Both the position numbers and the translations under genes were made by a program. A stretch of DNA of 64,000 nucleotides. It comes from Bacillota bacterium. GTDB taxonomy: Bacteria > Bacillota > Clostridia > Oscillospirales > Acutalibacteraceae. The stretch's first letter is position 1; each line of letters begins with the position of its first letter. Under the pieces are notes generated by a model. That model searched no databases and was not told the DNA's origin. It worked only from the letters and a program-made list of their open reading frames with translations. Of the stretch, positions 33,132 to 42,010 are shown one piece after another. Location: the NCBI GenBank assembly GCA_023416955.1, contig JAEZGM010000047.1:1-64000 (forward strand), in the 5' to 3' direction.

Positions 33132-35196
33132 ACATTTCACCATCCTTTCCTGACTGCAAATTTTTCAAAATAGAGGAATCCAACAGATTCACCTTGCCTG
33201 TTGCCGGTATAATTTCAATGGATACCGTACCTCCGAGTTTTTCCAAGCGGATTAATCCCCGTTCGGCAAGAACATCAAGCGCGGTCAGCAGTTTTTCCAG
33301 ACCGATTAAAGGAGCTTGCAAATGCCCGAGCAATACTTCAACAGCTCCCGCATACCCGTTTTCGGCACGAAGCAACCGGTAAATCACCGCAAATTCATTG
33401 TAGCCGGGAATCAGGTTTTTCCGCTCGTCCTGCGTCAGTGCCTCGCCGCGCCGGTATTTTTCATACAGCGCAAGTCCGGCCAAGAGCATATCATCATTTT
33501 GCCCGCAAAGCTTCATATCTTTAATATACACGGACAGTGTGTTTTTTCCGTTATATTCCCTCGCCTCAAGCGTTACAGCTAGGTCAAGCTGATCGCCGGT
33601 GCGAAATGGAAATTCCGCAAGGGTGGTGCCGAATTTCATGCAGCGAACCGTGTAATCACCCTTTGTTACACTGACGCGGAGGTGCTTTCCCCCGCCAACC
33701 GGTGTAATTTCGGACAAGGTTACGCCGAAAAGGCCAAACATCGGAGATGGATTTCCCATCCCGAACGGTTCCAACATGGAAACGTATTTCGGGATTTCAA
33801 TAGTAAGCTCATCAGGACTGAGTACAGAATCAATCTGTAGTACTGGCGCCGGCATTACGCTTGCTTTAGAAGACGCATATTCATTCACCGCACGGCGGAA
33901 CGCCGCAACATTTTCCGTGGGCAGCGTCAGGCCAGCCGCCATGGGGTGGCCGCCGAACTTCGTCAACAGCTTTTCGCAGGAACAGATCGCCTCAAACAGC
34001 GAAAAACCTTCCACACTTCTTCCGGAGCCCTTTGCTTCCTCGTCGGAGCAGGAAATAATAATGCTGGGTTTACCGAAACGCTCCGTAATACGGGAGGATA
34101 CGATCCCGATTACACCCTGATGCCAGTTTTCACCTTCTGCTACCAATATACGGTCATTCAACCGTTCGGGTTGCTCTGTAAATATCTGAAGTACTTTTTC
34201 GTAGATTTCGCCCTCAATCTGGCGGCGGTAATCGTTATCATCGCAGATTTCTGTGGAAAGTTCCCCCGCCTCATCGGGGAATTCTGAAATAAGCAGGCGT
34301 ACCGCGCGGTCGGGTGAACCGATTCTTCCAGTGGCATTCAAGCGCGGAACAATTGTGAATGCAACATTATTCGCGCTCAGTTTGCGCCCTTCCATTCCCG
34401 CTTGTTCAATCAGCGCCTGCAGCCCGACACGATCCGTGCGTGAAATTGATTCCAAACCGGCCTTTACAAAACTGCGGTTTTCACCGGTAAGCGGTACAAC
34501 ATCCCCGATCGTTCCGATTGCGACAAGGTCGGCATAATTGTCAAGCAATGCGGTCAAATCCCGTTCTTCACCCTCAAGTGCCATGATAAGCTTAAACGCA
34601 ACACCCACGCCTGAAAAACTTTTAAATGCACTTGTGTCATCAGGGCGGTAAGGGTCAACCACCGCATACGCACGCGGAAGGACTTCCCTGGGGCGGTGAT
34701 GGTCCGTAATGACCACATCAATACCCAGATTGCTTGCAAAATCGACCTCTTCTATTGAAGAGATGCCGTTATCAACCGTGATGATCAAACGAACCGCCCG
34801 CTGATGCAGCAGGTCGATTGCGTTTTTATTCAGCCCGTAACCCTCGTCTTCGCGCTCCGGGATATAATACATTACGTTTGCGCCGCACGATTCCAGATAA
34901 GAGTACAGCATCGCAGTCGCGGTGATTCCATCCGCGTCATAATCGCCATATACCGCAATCGTTTCAAAATTTTCAATTGCCTCAAGAATCCGCGCGGAAG
35001 CTTTGTCCATATCCATCATCGAAAACGGATTGGAAAAATGCGGTTCAGTATTGATGAAATTCTGTATTTGCTCCGTATCGGTCAACCCGCGCGTTTGCAT
35101 CACCGCCGCGACGGCTTTCGGTATTCCGAACTGCCCCGCAATTTCTTCGGCAGCCGCTGCGTCATTCGGCAGAACATTCCATTTTTTTATACTCAA
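33106..35196 (-). CDS. recJ: Single-strand DNA exonuclease RecJ
   Basis: 5'-3' ssDNA exonuclease used in repair and recombination, 696 residues. DHH-family motifs: DYDADGITATAMLY (motif I), DNGISS and VITDHHRPR (DHH), then DHHA1 with the GGHPMAAGLTL block and an OB-fold. The C-terminal ~130 residues extend past the OB domain. It overlaps relA by 26-38 bases depending on the relA start, suggesting coupled translation of repair and stringent-response genes. Confidence 0.95.
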   Translation of the reverse strand: MSIKKWNVLPNDAAAAEEIAGQFGIPKAVAAVMQTRGLTDTEQIQNFINTEPHFSNPFSMMDMDKASARILEAIENFETIAVYGDYDADGITATAMLYSYLESCGANVMYYIPEREDEGYGLNKNAIDLLHQRAVRLIITVDNGISSIEEVDFASNLGIDVVITDHHRPREVLPRAYAVVDPYRPDDTSAFKSFSGVGVAFKLIMALEGEERDLTALLDNYADLVAIGTIGDVVPLTGENRSFVKAGLESISRTDRVGLQALIEQAGMEGRKLSANNVAFTIVPRLNATGRIGSPDRAVRLLISEFPDEAGELSTEICDDNDYRRQIEGEIYEKVLQIFTEQPERLNDRILVAEGENWHQGVIGIVSSRITERFGKPSIIISCSDEEAKGSGRSVEGFSLFEAICSCEKLLTKFGGHPMAAGLTLPTENVAAFRRAVNEYASSKASVMPAPVLQIDSVLSPDELTIEIPKYVSMLEPFGMGNPSPMFGLFGVTLSEITPVGGGKHLRVSVTKGDYTVRCMKFGTTLAEFPFRTGDQLDLAVTLEAREYNGKNTLSVYIKDMKLCGQNDDMLLAGLALYEKYRRGEALTQDERKNLIPGYNEFAVIYRLLRAENGYAGAVEVLLGHLQAPLIGLEKLLTALDVLAERGLIRLEKLGGTVSIEIIPATGKVNLLDSSILKNLQSGKDGEMYGVSAQNV

Positions 35197-35272
35197 ACTC
35201 TACACCTACCCCATAATAGCCTATTCTACCATTTTACTCCTGTTTATTCAATATTTTTATCATGCAGAAAAG

Positions 35273-35300
35273 AAACGGCGCACCATTTGGCACGCCGTTT
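35273..35300 (-). terminator. Terminator between cdaR and recJ
   Basis: AAACGGCG (35273-35280) pairs with CGCCGTTT (35293-35300); the minus strand continues CTTTTC. It ends the cdaA-cdaR transcript, so recJ-relA is separately expressed. Confidence 0.8.
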
Positions 35301-35320
35301 TTAATCCACTCCGCAGAATC

Positions 35321-36592
35321 CTATTTTGCACTGACTCCAATATTGGCCATATAGGTGCCATAAACCCATGAACTGCTTGCGCTGCTGATCCCGATGACAA
35401 CCGGCATTTCCGTGTGCCCGGTAAAATCCCCTTTACCGACCATATCAATCTGTGCGACCAGATTGTTTTCCGTAAGCTGAGAAATTTCGGACTCAGGCCC
35501 CACGACCGTTATCGTCATATTTTTTGTATAAATATCAGCCCGTTTGTCCGAAGAAAGATTCTTCACGGTAAAATTATTAACCACCATACTTCGCGTAGAG
35601 AATCCGCCCAAATTCAGCGTAATTTTGGCAGTCGGTGTGTTGCTGAGATTCTTACACCCCGAGGGCAGATTCAGACTGAGGTCAAATGAATTTTTTTCGG
35701 GACTGATGCTCGAAAAATCCAACGGTGCAAGGCTGACATCGGTGAGATTTGTCACAATACTCTGCGGTCCTGCAATCTCTACTGTCTGCGGATTAATCTG
35801 AATCTGTTCCGGAGCCAACAGCAGTCCGTTCGGTTTATTGGTGAAATTTGGGGTCAGCGGAACAACTTTTCTGGACTGAACGGGAATGGTCACTTCGACC
35901 CTTGTCTCACTCATCTTCAATTTATTGCTCGTAATTTTATTTCCATTGACATCGTACATCACCAAATCGGCCGTAAAGGTTTTGCTGTCTGTCAGCGTGT
36001 CCTGAACTTCGTATTGAAAAGCGACCCTGTTTACCTGTGATACCTCTTTTTCCGGACCCGAAATCGTAACCGTGTCGGTGCTGAGCACCGGCGTACCGAC
36101 AAAATAAGAGGAATCAGCCTGATAACCGGGTTTATAGGTGATATCACTTTCAATTGTAAACGTCTTTTCTTTATACCGATCAACCACAATGATTGCCTGA
36201 TTCGGCGAAATAGAGGACACTTCAAAGTCTGTCAGCGTTCCCGTTTTTTGTGCTACCAGATTAAACGAATATGTTCCGGGACTGGTAATTGTAGAAGCAA
36301 GCGGAGCGACTACGTGGAGGTCGCTGGATTGAAGCTGGCTGACTACAAGGCTGTTCCCTTTCACATAAACCTTCGCGGTTTCGTCTGTCGGGCTGAACAC
36401 TTTCAGTCCGTCCGTCTGCGCCGCGTCGGAAAGCGTGATTGTGACCGGTACATTCTCAATTGCATGCGGAAATTCTTCCGTATTCGTGTATGCCAGACCG
36501 ACCCACAACAGCAGGGAGGCAACCACGGAAAAAGCCAGTACAAACTTATTGTTGTAAAACAATCTGCCTAAATTGATTCTTCTGTGCTTCAC
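35321..36592 (-). CDS. cdaR: YbbR-domain regulator of diadenylate cyclase
   Basis: Membrane-anchored extracytoplasmic protein, 423 residues: one N-terminal transmembrane helix (about 14-32, KFVLAFSVVASLLLWVGLAY region) followed by repeated YbbR domains with recurring T.SGP..V.Q.V-like turns, for example VTISGPEKEVSQV, VEIAGPQSIVTNL and ITVVGPESEISQL. CdaR modulates CdaA activity. The start overlaps the cdaA end by 4 bases. glmM, which normally follows, is absent from this locus. Confidence 0.92.
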   Translation of the reverse strand: MKHRRINLGRLFYNNKFVLAFSVVASLLLWVGLAYTNTEEFPHAIENVPVTITLSDAAQTDGLKVFSPTDETAKVYVKGNSLVVSQLQSSDLHVVAPLASTITSPGTYSFNLVAQKTGTLTDFEVSSISPNQAIIVVDRYKEKTFTIESDITYKPGYQADSSYFVGTPVLSTDTVTISGPEKEVSQVNRVAFQYEVQDTLTDSKTFTADLVMYDVNGNKITSNKLKMSETRVEVTIPVQSRKVVPLTPNFTNKPNGLLLAPEQIQINPQTVEIAGPQSIVTNLTDVSLAPLDFSSISPEKNSFDLSLNLPSGCKNLSNTPTAKITLNLGGFSTRSMVVNNFTVKNLSSDKRADIYTKNMTITVVGPESEISQLTENNLVAQIDMVGKGDFTGHTEMPVVIGISSASSSWVYGTYMANIGVSAK

Positions 36593-37473
36593 TGTTTCTT
36601 CCCCCTCCTGATTGAAGGGATTTTGCTCTGACGTTTTTCTCCCTGATCCGTATCATTAGGCAGAATCAAGCCTTCAAGCTCACTTTTCAGCGTCTCTCTG
36701 GTATAGTTTCTTGTAATAATTCCATTGACCACAATGGATATTTGACCCGTTTCCTCGGAAACGACCACAACCACGGCGTCTGAATTTTCGCTCATGCCAA
36801 TGGCGGCGCGATGGCGGGTTCCGAGCTCTATGCTCACTTTATCGCTTTTCGTCAGCGGCAGAATACAGCCGGCAGCATGTACCATTCCATCCCTTACAAT
36901 CATGGCACCGTCGTGGAGCGGGGCTTTATTAAAGAAAATATTGCAGATAATCGGAGCGGAAGGAATTGCTTCTACAACCGTTCCCGTATCAATAATGTCG
37001 CCAAGCTTCGTACTGCGCTCAAAAACAATCAGCGCGCCGGTCTTCTGTTTCTGCAACACTGCCGCAGCGTCGACCACTGCGTTGACGCCGCGGCGAACCT
37101 GCTGCAGCTGCTTTTCCAAATCACTGGAAGCAACGCCGAACAGCCAGCTTTGGCGACTGATTCCGCTGCGGCCAATCTGTTCAAGCGCACGCCGGATTTC
37201 CGGCTGAAAGACAATAAGGACGGCAATCAGACTAAACTGAAAGAAGTAGGCCAGCAACGTTTTCATCATATAGAGGTGTAAAACGTTTGACACGCCCCAA
37301 ACAAGCACAAGAACCAGAATTCCTTTTACAAGCTGTTCGGCTCTGGTCTCCCGTACTAATTTAATCCCACTGTAAATGATAAACGAAACTAAAACAACGT
37401 CCAACGCGTCAGATACACGAAAGGGTTTAATCAGACTGATAAATGTATTCAATAATGAAACGATATAATCCAT
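36589..37473 (-). CDS. cdaA: Diadenylate cyclase CdaA
   Basis: Membrane cyclase making c-di-AMP from two ATP, 294 residues. Three hydrophobic helices (about residues 5-85) precede the DAC domain, whose two catalytic signatures are DGA in APLHDGAMIV and RHR in LGTRHRAAIG. ATG 37473 follows AAGGGAAG; an upstream in-frame start at 37500 would add nine residues and is less likely. Operon with cdaR. Confidence 0.95.
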   Translation of the reverse strand: MDYIVSLLNTFISLIKPFRVSDALDVVLVSFIIYSGIKLVRETRAEQLVKGILVLVLVWGVSNVLHLYMMKTLLAYFFQFSLIAVLIVFQPEIRRALEQIGRSGISRQSWLFGVASSDLEKQLQQVRRGVNAVVDAAAVLQKQKTGALIVFERSTKLGDIIDTGTVVEAIPSAPIICNIFFNKAPLHDGAMIVRDGMVHAAGCILPLTKSDKVSIELGTRHRAAIGMSENSDAVVVVVSEETGQISIVVNGIITRNYTRETLKSELEGLILPNDTDQGEKRQSKIPSIRRGKKQ

Positions 37474-37556
37474 AGTCTTCTTCCCTTCGCATTTTTTCAA
37501 CTACTGTTTCATTTTAACATATCTACTCTGATATGCAATCCTTTTCACCGTCTTTT

Positions 37557-38693
37557 CTAAATTATCTTCTTGACGGCAGAAATGAATGTTTTGATCTCAT
37601 CGGCCCGATTAAAAATAGACGGGCACACCCTGACGGTGCCACGCTGCAGTGTACCGACAAACTCGTGTGCGCTCGGCGCGCAGTGAAGTCCCGCGCGCAC
37701 GGCGATACCATACGTATTCAGCTTCTGCGCCGCAGTTTCACTCTGCAGGTCACCGACGTTGAATGAAAGCACCGGCGCATAATAGGGAGCCGTGGGTTCT
37801 TGAGTGTAGAGGGTCACTCCTTCTATTTTTGACAGTTCCCTGTACATATATCGGATTAAATCCATCTCATGTTTATAAATCTCTTCCGTTTTTTTCTTTT
37901 CCACAAACTCAATACCGGCGCGAAGCCCCGCAATTCCCGGCACGTTTTGCGTACCGCTTTCCATTCTGTCCGGCATAGTATCGGGCTGCAGATGTGATAT
38001 CGAATTCGTACCGGTTCCGCCCTCAATCAGAGTTGCGAGTTCAGCACCTTTTTCCGTAATCAATATCCCGGTCCCCATGGGGGCGTAAAGCCCTTTGTGA
38101 CCGGCAATGCAAAGATAGTCAAGCCCGTACTCCGTCATATGGATCGGAAGAACTCCCGCCGTTTGCGCGCAGTCAACCGCTATGGGAATCCCATACTGAT
38201 GGCCAAGCGCGGCGATCCGCTCAATCGGCAGCCGGACACCGAAAACGTTGGAGGCATGTGTACAGACAATCAGCCTTGTTTTGCTTGTAAGCGCCTGTCG
38301 GAACGCGTTAACGGTAGCGTCATTATCCCCCGGGTAAACGGCCGCCGCGGTAAACGTGATTTCACGGTCAGCCAAAGCACGCAACGGACGCATGACCGCG
38401 TTATGCTCAAGACACGATACCACAACGTGATCCCCGGGATTCAAAACGCCCTTAATCACGTAATTCAGCGCATGAGTACAGTTCAATGTAAACGCTACGC
38501 ATTCCGGGCCGGACGCATCAAAGAAGCCTGCAGCCGCAGTACGGCACTTGTAAACTTCCTCCGCAGTCTTCAGGGACATCGTATGCCCCGCGCGCCCCGG
38601 GTTTGCTCCGTAATTCTGGAGTGCGGCACTGACCGCGTTTTTGACGGAAAGCGGTTTTGGGTAGGTCGTGGCGGCATTATCCAAATAAATCAT
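37557..38693 (-). CDS. Cysteine desulfurase/selenocysteine lyase-family protein
   Basis: PLP-dependent class V aminotransferase-fold enzyme, 378 residues. It opens with IYLDNAATTYPKP; the cofactor lysine is in CIAGHKGLYAP, and the active-site Cys is in RAGLHCAPSAHEFVGT. This is the non-IscS subgroup often found next to a DUF3343 protein. It probably mobilises sulfur or selenium from (seleno)cysteine. It overlaps the DUF3343 gene by 4 bases. No iscU or nifU is adjacent. Confidence 0.9.
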   Translation of the reverse strand: MIYLDNAATTYPKPLSVKNAVSAALQNYGANPGRAGHTMSLKTAEEVYKCRTAAAGFFDASGPECVAFTLNCTHALNYVIKGVLNPGDHVVVSCLEHNAVMRPLRALADREITFTAAAVYPGDNDATVNAFRQALTSKTRLIVCTHASNVFGVRLPIERIAALGHQYGIPIAVDCAQTAGVLPIHMTEYGLDYLCIAGHKGLYAPMGTGILITEKGAELATLIEGGTGTNSISHLQPDTMPDRMESGTQNVPGIAGLRAGIEFVEKKKTEEIYKHEMDLIRYMYRELSKIEGVTLYTQEPTAPYYAPVLSFNVGDLQSETAAQKLNTYGIAVRAGLHCAPSAHEFVGTLQRGTVRVCPSIFNRADEIKTFISAVKKII

Positions 38694-38923
38694 GACCGAC
38701 CATCTCTTTCCATACGGCCAAGGATTCGAATTCCCCTGCCGGTCAGTATCTGTTCCGCCTCGTCGGTCCGTTCAGGCACATATATACTGTAACCGCAGCC
38801 GGTATTGCTGCCTTTCGGTGTACGTTCCACATAGGACTTAATTCCATATTGAAATAAAATGTCGCGGCTTTTCATTGCATAAGTGATTGAGCTCATCATA
38901 ATCAAAGGCTTGCCCACAAGCAT
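38690..38923 (-). CDS. DUF3343 putative Se/S carrier protein
   Basis: 77 residues in the DUF3343 family, whose members are proposed selenium/sulfur carriers. It contains SSITYAMKSRDILFQYGI and STGCGYSIYVP-like sequence (here NTGCGYSIYVP), with one conserved Cys that would carry the chalcogen. The ATG at 38923 lies behind GAGAGG; a GTG just before it overlaps that site. Coupled to the desulfurase gene, which supports a donor-acceptor pair. Confidence 0.86.
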   Translation of the reverse strand: MLVGKPLIMMSSITYAMKSRDILFQYGIKSYVERTPKGSNTGCGYSIYVPERTDEAEQILTGRGIRILGRMERDGRS

Positions 38924-38973
38924 CACCTCTCTGTTTTTATTACAGAGTATGCTGACTGAGATGCTTTTGATTA

Positions 38974-39450
38974 TTATTTGATTTCCTCAATCAAACAAAC
39001 CGCGTGCGCCGCAATGCCTTCTCCCGAACCGGTAAAACCGAGCTGTTCCTCCGTTGTAGCTTTCACACCGACCTGCTCCAAATCGATGCCACAGGTCGCT
39101 GCAAGGCGGCTTCTCATCTCGTCACGGTACGGCTTCAGCTTGGGATTTTGGGCAATCACCGTCGCGTCGATGTTGATAATTCGGTAATTCTTTTCCGCAA
39201 GCATATCGCAAACTTTGGCAAGTAGCCTAAGGCTGTCCGCATCCAAAAATGCGGGATCCGTGTCAGGGAAAAAAGTACCGATGTCGCCCATGGCGGCGGC
39301 ACCCAGAAGCGCATCCGCAACGGCATGTGTGAGCACATCCGCGTCGGAATGGCCGACCAATCCTTTTTCGTAGGGGATTTTCACCCCGCCGATTATAAGC
39401 CGGCGGTTATAATCCAAACGATGAACATCATATCCATGCCCTATTCTCAC
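38974..39450 (-). CDS. ispF: 2-C-methyl-D-erythritol 2,4-cyclodiphosphate synthase
   Basis: MEP-pathway enzyme for isoprenoid precursors, 158 residues, trimeric. Zinc ligands in GHGYDVHRL and the HSDADVLTHAVADALLGAAA block; the FPDTDPAFLDADS segment is typical. Starts within the last 4 bases of ispD, so the two steps are coupled. Confidence 0.97.
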   Translation of the reverse strand: MRIGHGYDVHRLDYNRRLIIGGVKIPYEKGLVGHSDADVLTHAVADALLGAAAMGDIGTFFPDTDPAFLDADSLRLLAKVCDMLAEKNYRIINIDATVIAQNPKLKPYRDEMRSRLAATCGIDLEQVGVKATTEEQLGFTGSGEGIAAHAVCLIEEIK

Positions 39451-40157
39451 CGTGATCCCTCCTTATTCCGAATAATTTCCTCCGCGATTGAAATATCATC
39501 CACTGTTGTCAACTTGATATTGGTATAAAGTCCGCGGCACAAATGTACCCTCTCACCGGCGTACTCGACAAGCTGGCAGTCATCCGTATAATCGGCACCG
39601 TCACTATGCGCCTGCTCCGCAGCTTTGAGATAAAGCCGGCGTTCAAAGACCTGTGGCGTTTGTACCGCCCACAACCGGGAACGTTCCGGCGTCGATTCCA
39701 CAAAGCCCGAAGAATCCACAATCTTCATCGTATCCTTGACCGGAACAGCCAAAGCGCTGGCGCCAAATTCAACTGCGTCCTTCACTGACAGATTGATTTC
39801 TTCCGGCGTAACGAGCGCCCTTGCGCCGTCATGAACCGCGAAATACATTGCTTCGGCAGGAGCGGCCTGTATTCCCGCAAGCACGGACTGCTGCCGCGTT
39901 TTTCCGCCGCGAACCACGGAAAAAACCTTCCGGATTCTGTATTCCTCTATGAAGCACTGAAACGTTTCAATCTCATCGTAGCGGCAGACCAGCACGCACG
40001 ACGCAATACTGTCCGCCTCGTCAAAGGCGGACAAAGTACGGATAATAGCCGGTACCCCGTTCAACTTAACGAGCAGCTTTGAAACTTCAAGTCCCATTCG
40101 TGTGGAATTTCCGGCGGCCACAATCACCGCGCAGCAATTTGCATTTTCCTTTGTCAT
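39447..40157 (-). CDS. ispD: 2-C-methyl-D-erythritol 4-phosphate cytidylyltransferase
   Basis: Transfers CMP to MEP in the MEP pathway; 236 residues. Nucleotidyltransferase start AVIVAAGNSTRMG; further blocks VRGGKTRQQSVLAGI, VHDGARALVTPE and QTPQVFERRLY. ATG 40157 follows GGAGG; a TTG two codons earlier is in frame but unneeded. Immediately upstream lie two copies of the 71-bp repeat. Confidence 0.97.
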   Translation of the reverse strand: MTKENANCCAVIVAAGNSTRMGLEVSKLLVKLNGVPAIIRTLSAFDEADSIASCVLVCRYDEIETFQCFIEEYRIRKVFSVVRGGKTRQQSVLAGIQAAPAEAMYFAVHDGARALVTPEEINLSVKDAVEFGASALAVPVKDTMKIVDSSGFVESTPERSRLWAVQTPQVFERRLYLKAAEQAHSDGADYTDDCQLVEYAGERVHLCRGLYTNIKLTTVDDISIAEEIIRNKEGSR

Positions 40158-40245
40158 TTGCAATCCTCCGGCATTACGCCCGTAATAGTAATATTATAAT
40201 ATTTTTCCCGCCCCTGTGCAATTCAAATTGAAATGGCTCGCGGAA

Positions 40246-40350
40246 TATAGTCAGTTCATTTGAAAACAGAACCAATCTCCAAGCGTAAAATCCATAGATC
40301 AAAAATTTTGCACTTATTTCTTGGATGTTTTCTAAAGTTCACTGACTATG
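40246..40350. repeat. TIR element, copy C (with ~35-base central insert)
   Basis: Both ends match the 71-bp element (TATAGTCAGTTCATTTG at the left, AAGTTCACTGACTATG at the right), but about 35 unrelated bases lie in the centre, after ACCAATCTCC. It is directly followed by copy D, sharing the junction TATG. Orientation as copy A. Confidence 0.85.
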
Positions 40351-40415
40351 TCAGTTCATTTGAAAATAGAACCAACCTCCATTTTCTTGTATGTTTTCCA
40401 AAGTGAACCGACTAA
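40347..40415. repeat. TIR element, copy D (tandem with C)
   Basis: From TATGTCAGTTCATTTG to AGTGAACCGACTA. More diverged than the others (ACCGAC for ACTGAC at the right end). The pair lies in the 350-base gap between ispD and tcdA, which otherwise holds only the tcdA terminator. Confidence 0.85.
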
Positions 40416-40449
40416 TTAAACAACTGTTCACTAAAAATGCCGCGGCAAA

Positions 40450-40480
40450 TAAAAAAGCCGCCTCGAAAAGCAGCTTTTTA
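40450..40480 (-). terminator. Terminator of tcdA
   Basis: Minus strand AGCTGC, 8-base loop, GCGGCT, then TTTTTTATTT. Thirty-two bases past the tcdA stop. Confidence 0.85.
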
Positions 40481-40511
40481 AGAATGGTTCATTCAAACGC
40501 GTTTAGGCATT

Positions 40512-41276
40512 TTATCCGCGCGAAACACCGGCAATATCTTTTACCACTTCTCCGGCAAGAATCAGCCCCGCCACGGAAGGAACGAAAGAAATGCTGCCTG
40601 GAATAGCCCTGCGCACGGTACATTTGCGTTTCGTGCCCGGCGGGCAGACACAGTGTGCCCGACAACTGATACTCATGTCCTCCAGCGGTACAATCGGCTG
40701 TTCCTTGGAATATACGACTTTTAATTTTTTGACCCCGCGTGCTTTCAATTCACGGCGCATGACACGCGCCAGCGGGCATACGCTTGTGCTGTAAATATCC
40801 GCAACTTCAAAGCGGGTCGGGTCCAGCTTGTTACCCGCACCCATGCAGCTGATCACCGGCACACCCGCATTTTGTGCACGTGTAATCAGTATTAGTTTAG
40901 AGGATACCGTATCAATCGCGTCTACAATATAGGTATACTGTGACAGATCAAATTCATCTGCATTCTCGGCGGTATAAAAGCACTGATTTGTAATAACCTG
41001 TGCATTCGGGTTAATTTCCAGTATTCTGTCACGCATTACATCTATTTTCTGTCTGCCGATTGTATTCCGCGTCGCAATCAGTTGGCGGTTCACATTTGTC
41101 AAACACACCTTATCGTCATCAAAAAGGGTCAGACTGCCCACCCCGCTACGCGCAAGAGCTTCCGCAGTGTAAGAACCCACCCCGCCGATTCCAAAAACCG
41201 CGACCGAGGCATTTTTCAGCTTTTCCATAGCTTCTTCCCCCAGCAGCAGCTGGGTTCTGGAAAATTCATTTAACAT
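40512..41276 (-). CDS. tcdA: tRNA threonylcarbamoyladenosine dehydratase
   Basis: E1-like ATP-dependent enzyme that cyclises t6A37 to ct6A in tRNAs; 254 residues. Rossmann motif VAVFGIGGVGSYTAEALARSGVG, the Arg-containing NVNRQLIAT loop and DAIDTVSSK are intact. The cysteine-rich ISCRAHCVCPPGTKRKC segment is typical of the Firmicute TcdA/CsdL branch. Single gene with its own terminator. Confidence 0.93.
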   Translation of the reverse strand: MLNEFSRTQLLLGEEAMEKLKNASVAVFGIGGVGSYTAEALARSGVGSLTLFDDDKVCLTNVNRQLIATRNTIGRQKIDVMRDRILEINPNAQVITNQCFYTAENADEFDLSQYTYIVDAIDTVSSKLILITRAQNAGVPVISCMGAGNKLDPTRFEVADIYSTSVCPLARVMRRELKARGVKKLKVVYSKEQPIVPLEDMSISCRAHCVCPPGTKRKCTVRRAIPGSISFVPSVAGLILAGEVVKDIAGVSRG

Positions 41277-41464
41277 AATTTCACCTATTCCAAATACTGG
41301 GTATCGTTTTTAAAATTCAAAGCCTTGTTCGTTATCAATTTTTATTTAAAAAACATAAAGCAATTTACCGGTATTCATAGTATCGCAAATAACGCATTCT
41401 GTCAAATACCTCCATGCGCTCTTTAAAATCATAGATAATTACTATGTTAAATAGTATAAACATC

Positions 41465-41493
41465 TTGACGAAATGCCGTATAGCATATATTAT
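41465..41493 (+). promoter_or_regulatory. Promoter of Rrf2-family gene
   Basis: TTGACG (41465-41470), 17 bases, TATTAT (41488-41493). The gap upstream (41277-41464) shows no gene. Confidence 0.65.
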
Positions 41494-41563
41494 TACTAAT
41501 AGGAATTCATTTTCTTTAAACTGATCCGCATAAATTCCACACCAAATCAGAAAGGAGAAATTT

Positions 41564-42010
41564 ATGAGAATATCCTCAAAAGGAAGATATGGACTGGCTG
41601 CCATGATTAGCATGGCGCAAAATTATGCCAGCGACGAATGTATTACGATTGTCAGCATTTCCGAAAAACTGGGTATTTCGAAAATTTACCTTGAGCAGGT
41701 TTTTTCTCTTCTAAAAAGAGCCGGTCTTGTGGTCGCTTCAAAAGGCGCGCAGGGCGGATATAAACTGACAAAAGGACCCAATGAAATCAGTGCGTATGAG
41801 ATTTTACGCGCGTTGGAGCAATCGCTGTTTGAGAGTACGGAATTATCCGTTTCTAAAAAAGCCAACGATATTGAACAGGTTATGCAAAACAACGTGTTTA
41901 CTATTATTGACGATAATGTAAAAAACGCTCTTGAGCAAGTTTCGCTTGAAAGCCTGTTATTGGAATTGGAAAAGCAAAAGCAAAACGACGGCTTTATGTT
42001 CTATATTTGA
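41564..42010 (+). CDS. Rrf2-family transcriptional regulator
   Basis: 148-residue winged-helix regulator: MRISSKGRYGLAAMISMAQ, the recognition region ISEKLGISKIYLEQVFSLLKRAGLV and the wing SKGAQGGYKLTK. The three cysteines that bind [2Fe-2S] in IscR are missing from the C-terminal half (only one Cys, near residue 26), so it is not an IscR-type iron-sulfur sensor; signal and targets unknown. AAAGGAG precedes the ATG. Its end overlaps the extended 3' end of the convergent pentapeptide gene. Confidence 0.9.
   Translation: MRISSKGRYGLAAMISMAQNYASDECITIVSISEKLGISKIYLEQVFSLLKRAGLVVASKGAQGGYKLTKGPNEISAYEILRALEQSLFESTELSVSKKANDIEQVMQNNVFTIIDDNVKNALEQVSLESLLLELEKQKQNDGFMFYI

Noticed and set aside
41365..41613. 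82-codon minus-strand hydrophobic frame
   Set aside because: Overlaps the Rrf2 gene start and its promoter; no terminator or ribosome site.
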